Source: Thermodesulfatator sp.
GTDB lineage: Bacteria > Desulfobacterota > Dissulfuribacteria > Dissulfuribacterales > QOAL01
Assembly (NCBI GenBank): GCA_003978135.1
Contig: QOAL01000042.1
Coordinates: 1 to 9,310 of the forward strand
Length of the DNA stretch: 9,310 bases
Direction of reading: 5' to 3'
Shown here: piece by piece, positions 6,859 through 9,310 of the stretch
How positions within the stretch are numbered: the first letter of the stretch is position 1
Layout: every line of letters starts with the position of its first letter
The notes under the pieces: model-generated
What the model saw: only the letters and a program-made list of their open reading frames with translations
Database searches by the model: none
Told to the model about the DNA's origin: nothing
Program-made: the position numbers and the translations under genes

Positions 6859-9310
6859 CTACGCCTTGGAAGAATTCTCTTCCTCTTCCTGTTCGCTCTT
6901 GGTTTTTCCAAGCTCCGGAGCTATCTCTTCCATTTCAAAGGCCTCTATCACATCACCTACCTTGATATCATTGAACCTTTCAAGGCCGATACCGCATTCG
7001 TAACCGGCTTGAACCTCCTTCACGTCGTCTTTGAACCGTTTCAGGGATTCTATCTTGCCCTTGTATACCGAAACATTGTCCCTCAGGAGCCTGGCCAGGG
7101 CGTTTCTCTTTATTACCCCGTCCGTTACGTAACAGCCTGCAATGGTGCCAACTTTGGAAATATGAAAGGTCTGCCTTACCTCTGCAGCTCCAAGGACTTT
7201 TTCCCTGAATACAGGCTCAAGCAGGCCGGTCATGGCAGATTTGACCTCTTCAATTGCATGGTAGATAACATCGTAAAACCTGATATCTACGTGTTCCTGA
7301 TCTGCAAGCTGCTTGGCCTGGGGGCTGGGCTTGACATTAAAACCTATTATGATGGCATCGGAAGCAGATGCCAGGAGCACGTCTGACTCTGTGATGGCAC
7401 CAATACCGCCCCTGACGATATCTACCTTTATCTTGTCTGTGCTGAGTTTCCTCAGGGAATCGGAAAGGGCCTCAAGAGAACCCTGGACGTCCGCCTTGAG
7501 AAGCAGATGAAGCACCTTGAGATCTTGTTCCTTCATCTTTTCAAACACTGTCTCAAGGCTCATCCTGGTACTCTTTGCAAGCTCGGCTTCCCTGGCCTTT
7601 CTCTGGCGATACTCCGCAACCTCTCTGGCCTTTTTCTCAGTGGGAAGGACTGTAAACTCGCTTCCTGCTTCAGGTACGCCTGAAAGACCCTGGACCTCCA
7701 CGGGACTTGAAGGGCCTGCAGCTTCCACTTTCTGGCCCTTGTCGTTGATCATGGCCCTGACCTTTCCATAATGAAGTCCGCATACAATGGCGTCTCCCAC
7801 GTGAAGCGTACCCTCCTGCACCAGAAGTGTGGCAACAGGCCCTCTTCCCCTGTCCAGTCGGGATTCTATGACACGTCCTTTTGCCGGCCTTTCAGCATCT
7901 GCCTTGAGCTCCTGTACCTCGGCCTGGAGCACCATCATCTCAAGAAGCTCATCAATGCCTGTACCTTGTTTGGCCGACACATTCACAAAGATGGTTTCTC
8001 CGCCCCAGTCTTCAGGAATAAGCCCTAGCTCTGCAAGTTCCTTCTTTACCCTGTCAGGATTGGCGCCTGGCTTGTCTATTTTGTTGACCGCAACTATTAT
8101 CGGCACTCCCGCCGCATTTGAATGATCAATAGCCTCTCTGGTCTGGGCCATCACACCGTCATCTGCTGCCACCACGAGTATTACCATGTCTGTTACGCTG
8201 GCTCCCCTTGCCCTCATGGAGGTAAAGGCCTCGTGACCTGGAGTGTCGAGAAATACAACCTGGTTTCCCGAGGGAAGCTGAACCTCGTATGCACCGATGT
8301 GCTGCGTGATCCCGCCTGCCTCCTTTGAAGCCACATCAGAACGCCTGATGGCGTCCAGAAGGGTGGTCTTGCCATGATCTACGTGCCCCATGACAGCGAC
8401 TACAGGCGGCCTGGGAACCGGCTTGCCTCCCTTGACATCCTCCTGCATGGTTATAATGTCCTCTACGATGCCCTTCTGTTCAACCTCGTAGCCAAACTCG
8501 GATGCAACAAGTGCAGCAGAATCATAGTCAATGGTCTGGTTGGCAGTAACCATCACTCCAAGGCCCATGAGCTTCATGATGACCTCTCCCACCTTTACTC
8601 CCATTCTCTTGGCAAGTTCGCTCACCTGAATGGTCTCAGACATCTGTATCTTTCTTTTTTCAGCCTTAATAGGAGCTGTGCCAACGGGTTTTTCCTTACC
8701 GGCCCGGGCGCCCTTGGCGGCCTTCTTGCCAACCCTGGAAATGCCGGCCTCCTCTTCGAGAATCCTCCTTATGGACTCCCTCCTTCCCTTTTTCCTGATG
8801 CCTTTCTTCTTCTTACCAAAACTGTCCAGGTCAGATGCCTTTACAACCCTTTTGCCCTTCTTCTTGCCCTTGCCAGGAGCAGGGGGAGGAGCTGTCCCTG
8901 GTGCAGGAACAGGGCGTGAGGTAGCTCCAGGCTTTCTGGCTTTTTTGACAGGGGCCTTTTTTTCCGGTTTCTTGGGCTTTGGGATCTCTATCCTGGGCCT
9001 GTCCAGGATCTTCACAAAGGTCTTTGCCTCCGGAGCCTTTTTCTCTTCCTTCTTTGCCTCTGTTTTTTCAGCTTCCTCCGGTTTCTCGGCCTTCTTCTCT
9101 TCAACTACAATGGTTTCTTCGGCCTTGGTCTCTGGTTCCTTGGTCTCAGGAACCTTTTCCGGGGGTACTTCTACCTGTTTTTCAGAAGTTTTTATTTCTG
9201 CCTGCTTTTCAGTTATGGTTTCAGCAGACTCTTTTTCCACAGGGGTTTTAGCTTCCTCTGCCTTGGCCTCCTCTGGCTGGATTTCCTTCTCTTTTTTTTC
9301 TTCTTCCTTC
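6859..9310 (-). CDS. infB: Translation initiation factor IF-2, N-terminus outside the window
   Basis: IF-2 is the GTPase that places initiator fMet-tRNA on the 30S subunit and promotes joining of the 50S subunit. The frame is open to the window edge at 9310, so the true start is not seen; about 816 residues are present. Numbering from the GTG at 9238-9240: a long Glu/Lys/Pro/Ala-rich disordered region about 1-195, IF2_N helical domain about 200-255 ([18 protein letters not shown]), then the G domain with G1 GHVDHGKT 285-292, G2 Thr312, G3 DTPGH 332-336, G4 NKID 386-389 and G5 SAK 422-424. Beta-barrel domain II is about 455-535, domain III about 575-665, and the fMet-tRNA-binding C-terminal domain about 680-773. 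All GTPase motifs are intact. After the usual end [12 protein letters not shown] comes an extra acidic tail of about 16 residues. The GTG at 9240 is an internal valine, not a supported start. Confidence 0.98.
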   Translation of the reverse strand, partial: KEEEKKEKEIQPEEAKAEEAKTPVEKESAETITEKQAEIKTSEKQVEVPPEKVPETKEPETKAEETIVVEEKKAEKPEEAEKTEAKKEEKKAPEAKTFVKILDRPRIEIPKPKKPEKKAPVKKARKPGATSRPVPAPGTAPPPAPGKGKKKGKRVVKASDLDSFGKKKKGIRKKGRRESIRRILEEEAGISRVGKKAAKGARAGKEKPVGTAPIKAEKRKIQMSETIQVSELAKRMGVKVGEVIMKLMGLGVMVTANQTIDYDSAALVASEFGYEVEQKGIVEDIITMQEDVKGGKPVPRPPVVAVMGHVDHGKTTLLDAIRRSDVASKEAGGITQHIGAYEVQLPSGNQVVFLDTPGHEAFTSMRARGASVTDMVILVVAADDGVMAQTREAIDHSNAAGVPIIVAVNKIDKPGANPDRVKKELAELGLIPEDWGGETIFVNVSAKQGTGIDELLEMMVLQAEVQELKADAERPAKGRVIESRLDRGRGPVATLLVQEGTLHVGDAIVCGLHYGKVRAMINDKGQKVEAAGPSSPVEVQGLSGVPEAGSEFTVLPTEKKAREVAEYRQRKAREAELAKSTRMSLETVFEKMKEQDLKVLHLLLKADVQGSLEALSDSLRKLSTDKIKVDIVRGGIGAITESDVLLASASDAIIIGFNVKPSPQAKQLADQEHVDIRFYDVIYHAIEEVKSAMTGLLEPVFREKVLGAAEVRQTFHISKVGTIAGCYVTDGVIKRNALARLLRDNVSVYKGKIESLKRFKDDVKEVQAGYECGIGLERFNDIKVGDVIEAFEMEEIAPELGKTKSEQEEEENSSKA

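Noticed and set aside
6721..7386. Plus-strand open frame of 221 codons opposite infB/ylxP
   Set aside because: It is antisense to clearly conserved coding sequence, shows no family motif and crosses the boundary of two real genes; it is a shadow frame.
8641..8643. Internal ATG just before the IF2_N domain as a start for a short IF-2 isoform
   Set aside because: Short isoforms occur in enterobacteria, but the upstream bases are an A/G-rich run without a clear Shine-Dalgarno core, so there is no positive support.
8374..8919. Plus-strand open frame of 181 codons opposite infB
   Set aside because: Antisense shadow of the IF-2 GTPase and linker coding region, with no recognisable domain or ribosome-binding site.

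Overview
The window is one uninterrupted run of housekeeping genes, all on the minus strand. Read in the direction of transcription (high to low coordinates) the order is infB (5' end outside the window), ylxP/DUF503, rbfA, nrnA, truB, rpsO, pnp, an M16-family zinc peptidase and dut. This is the downstream half of the widespread nusA-infB translation/RNA-processing cluster. Base composition is moderate, with no sign of mobile DNA, CRISPR, tRNA or rRNA. Gene order (DUF503 between infB and rbfA, no ribF between truB and rpsO, M16 peptidase and dut after pnp) and the style of the IF-2 and PNPase sequences suggest a deltaproteobacterium (Desulfobacterota-like). That assignment is inference from memory of such genomes, not a search result.

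Layout: 6859-9310 encodes IF-2 without its extreme N-terminus; 6568-6858 a small DUF503 protein; 6170-6559 ribosome-binding factor A; 5168-6183 a DHH/DHHA1 phosphoesterase (NrnA type) broken into two reading frames; 4221-5171 tRNA pseudouridine-55 synthase; 4128-4220 an AT-rich 93-base gap with short repeats, the only real intergenic space; 3858-4127 ribosomal protein S15, with a GTG start; 1753-3837 PNPase; 461-1738 the M16 peptidase; 24-488 dUTPase. Other junctions range from a 28-base overlap to a 20-base gap, so co-transcription and translational coupling are likely. No intrinsic terminator is visible.

Together the genes serve initiation of translation (IF-2), maturation of the 30S subunit (RbfA, S15), tRNA modification (TruB), RNA turnover (PNPase leaves short oligonucleotides that NrnA-type enzymes finish), protein processing (M16) and nucleotide-pool hygiene (dUTPase).

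The one anomaly is nrnA. Metal-binding motif I sits in a 54-codon frame that stops at 6019-6021, and all remaining motifs follow in the -1 frame with no further damage. One added base near 6028-6036 would restore a protein of about 338 residues. The break is also shaped as a TGATG stop/start overlap, so a sequencing error, a recent mutation and a genuinely split gene are all open. I saw no previously undescribed system here.
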